In this document: positions 63,959-64,000 of the stretch, piece after piece
How the letters are laid out: every line of letters begins with the position of its first letter
Position numbering within the stretch: position 1 is the stretch's first letter
DNA from: Erpobdella octoculata
Lineage: Eukaryota > Annelida > Clitellata > Hirudinida > Erpobdellidae
Length of the DNA: 64,000 bases
Direction of reading: 5' to 3'
Assembly: GCA_963978895.1 (NCBI GenBank)
Contig: OZ022243.1
Coordinates: 10,892,396-10,956,395 of the forward strand
Made by a program: the position numbers and the translations under genes
Notes under the pieces: model-generated
Told to the model about the DNA's origin: nothing
Databases searched by the model: none
What the model saw: the letters and a program-made list of their open reading frames with translations, nothing else

Positions 63959-64000
63959 TAACTAGCGGGGGTGCCCGGGGTTTTTAGAGGTTTTTCTAAT
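63959..64000 (+). repeat. Hairpin-minisatellite element, left terminus at window edge
   Basis: ACTAGCGGGGGTGCCCGGGG, followed by TTTTTAGAGGTTTTTCTAAT, is the start of another copy of the family. Its hairpin is damaged (GGTGCCCGGGG instead of ACCCGGCGTTGCCCGGGG). The remainder lies outside the window. Confidence 0.75.

Overview
This window is AT-rich eukaryotic genomic DNA from an invertebrate animal. It contains spliced genes with GT-AG introns, (AT)n, (ATCC)n, (ACAT)n and (TAC)n microsatellites, and a high density of transposable-element remnants. There is no bacterial organisation. The best taxonomic hint is an intact Gmr1-like Ty3/gypsy retrotransposon, in which integrase lies before reverse transcriptase. 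That group was first described from deuterostomes, so a marine deuterostome such as a tunicate is plausible, but the sequence does not prove it.

Three host genes can be supported. (1) The 3' half of a nuclear hormone receptor of the NR1 (E75/Rev-erb-like) type lies on + in five exons between 1743 and 11862; its DNA-binding domain must lie left of the window or be unrecognised. (2) A complete four-exon two-pore-domain potassium channel (TWIK/KCNK-like, 304 residues) lies on + from 21294 to 33260. Its second intron, about 10.9 kb, holds the Gmr1-like element and a hairpin-minisatellite element. (3) An intronless 893-residue LRR-Ig transmembrane protein lies on - from 44923 to 47604.

The rest is mostly repeats. 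0-12 kb: receptor exons separated by introns carrying a 5S rRNA fragment, a broken gypsy gag with a 2.8 kb DNA element inserted in it, and MITEs. 12-15 kb: a decayed apurinic-endonuclease LINE. 15-20.6 kb: hAT MITE, Cys-rich remnant, 0.5 kb (ATCC)n tract and a hAT transposase C-terminus. 21-33 kb: the channel gene with its inserted elements. 33-39 kb: minisatellites, three copies of a peculiar composite repeat built from facing arrays of an 18-bp unit, and a second hAT transposase remnant. 39-44.9 kb: quiet DNA with gag and BED-finger remnants. 45-47.6 kb: LRR-Ig gene. 47.7-64 kb: MITEs, further hAT elements (one with perfect 8-bp target duplications and TTCGGG-rich ends, and one carrying two tRNA-Phe-like sequences), microsatellites, and a truncated fourth hairpin-minisatellite copy at the right edge.

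The host genes do not form a pathway. The interest of the window lies in transposon biology: nested insertions whose order can be read from 5-bp and 8-bp target-site duplications, non-canonical element architectures, and a potassium channel whose first selectivity filter appears to carry a methionine in place of the usual threonine.
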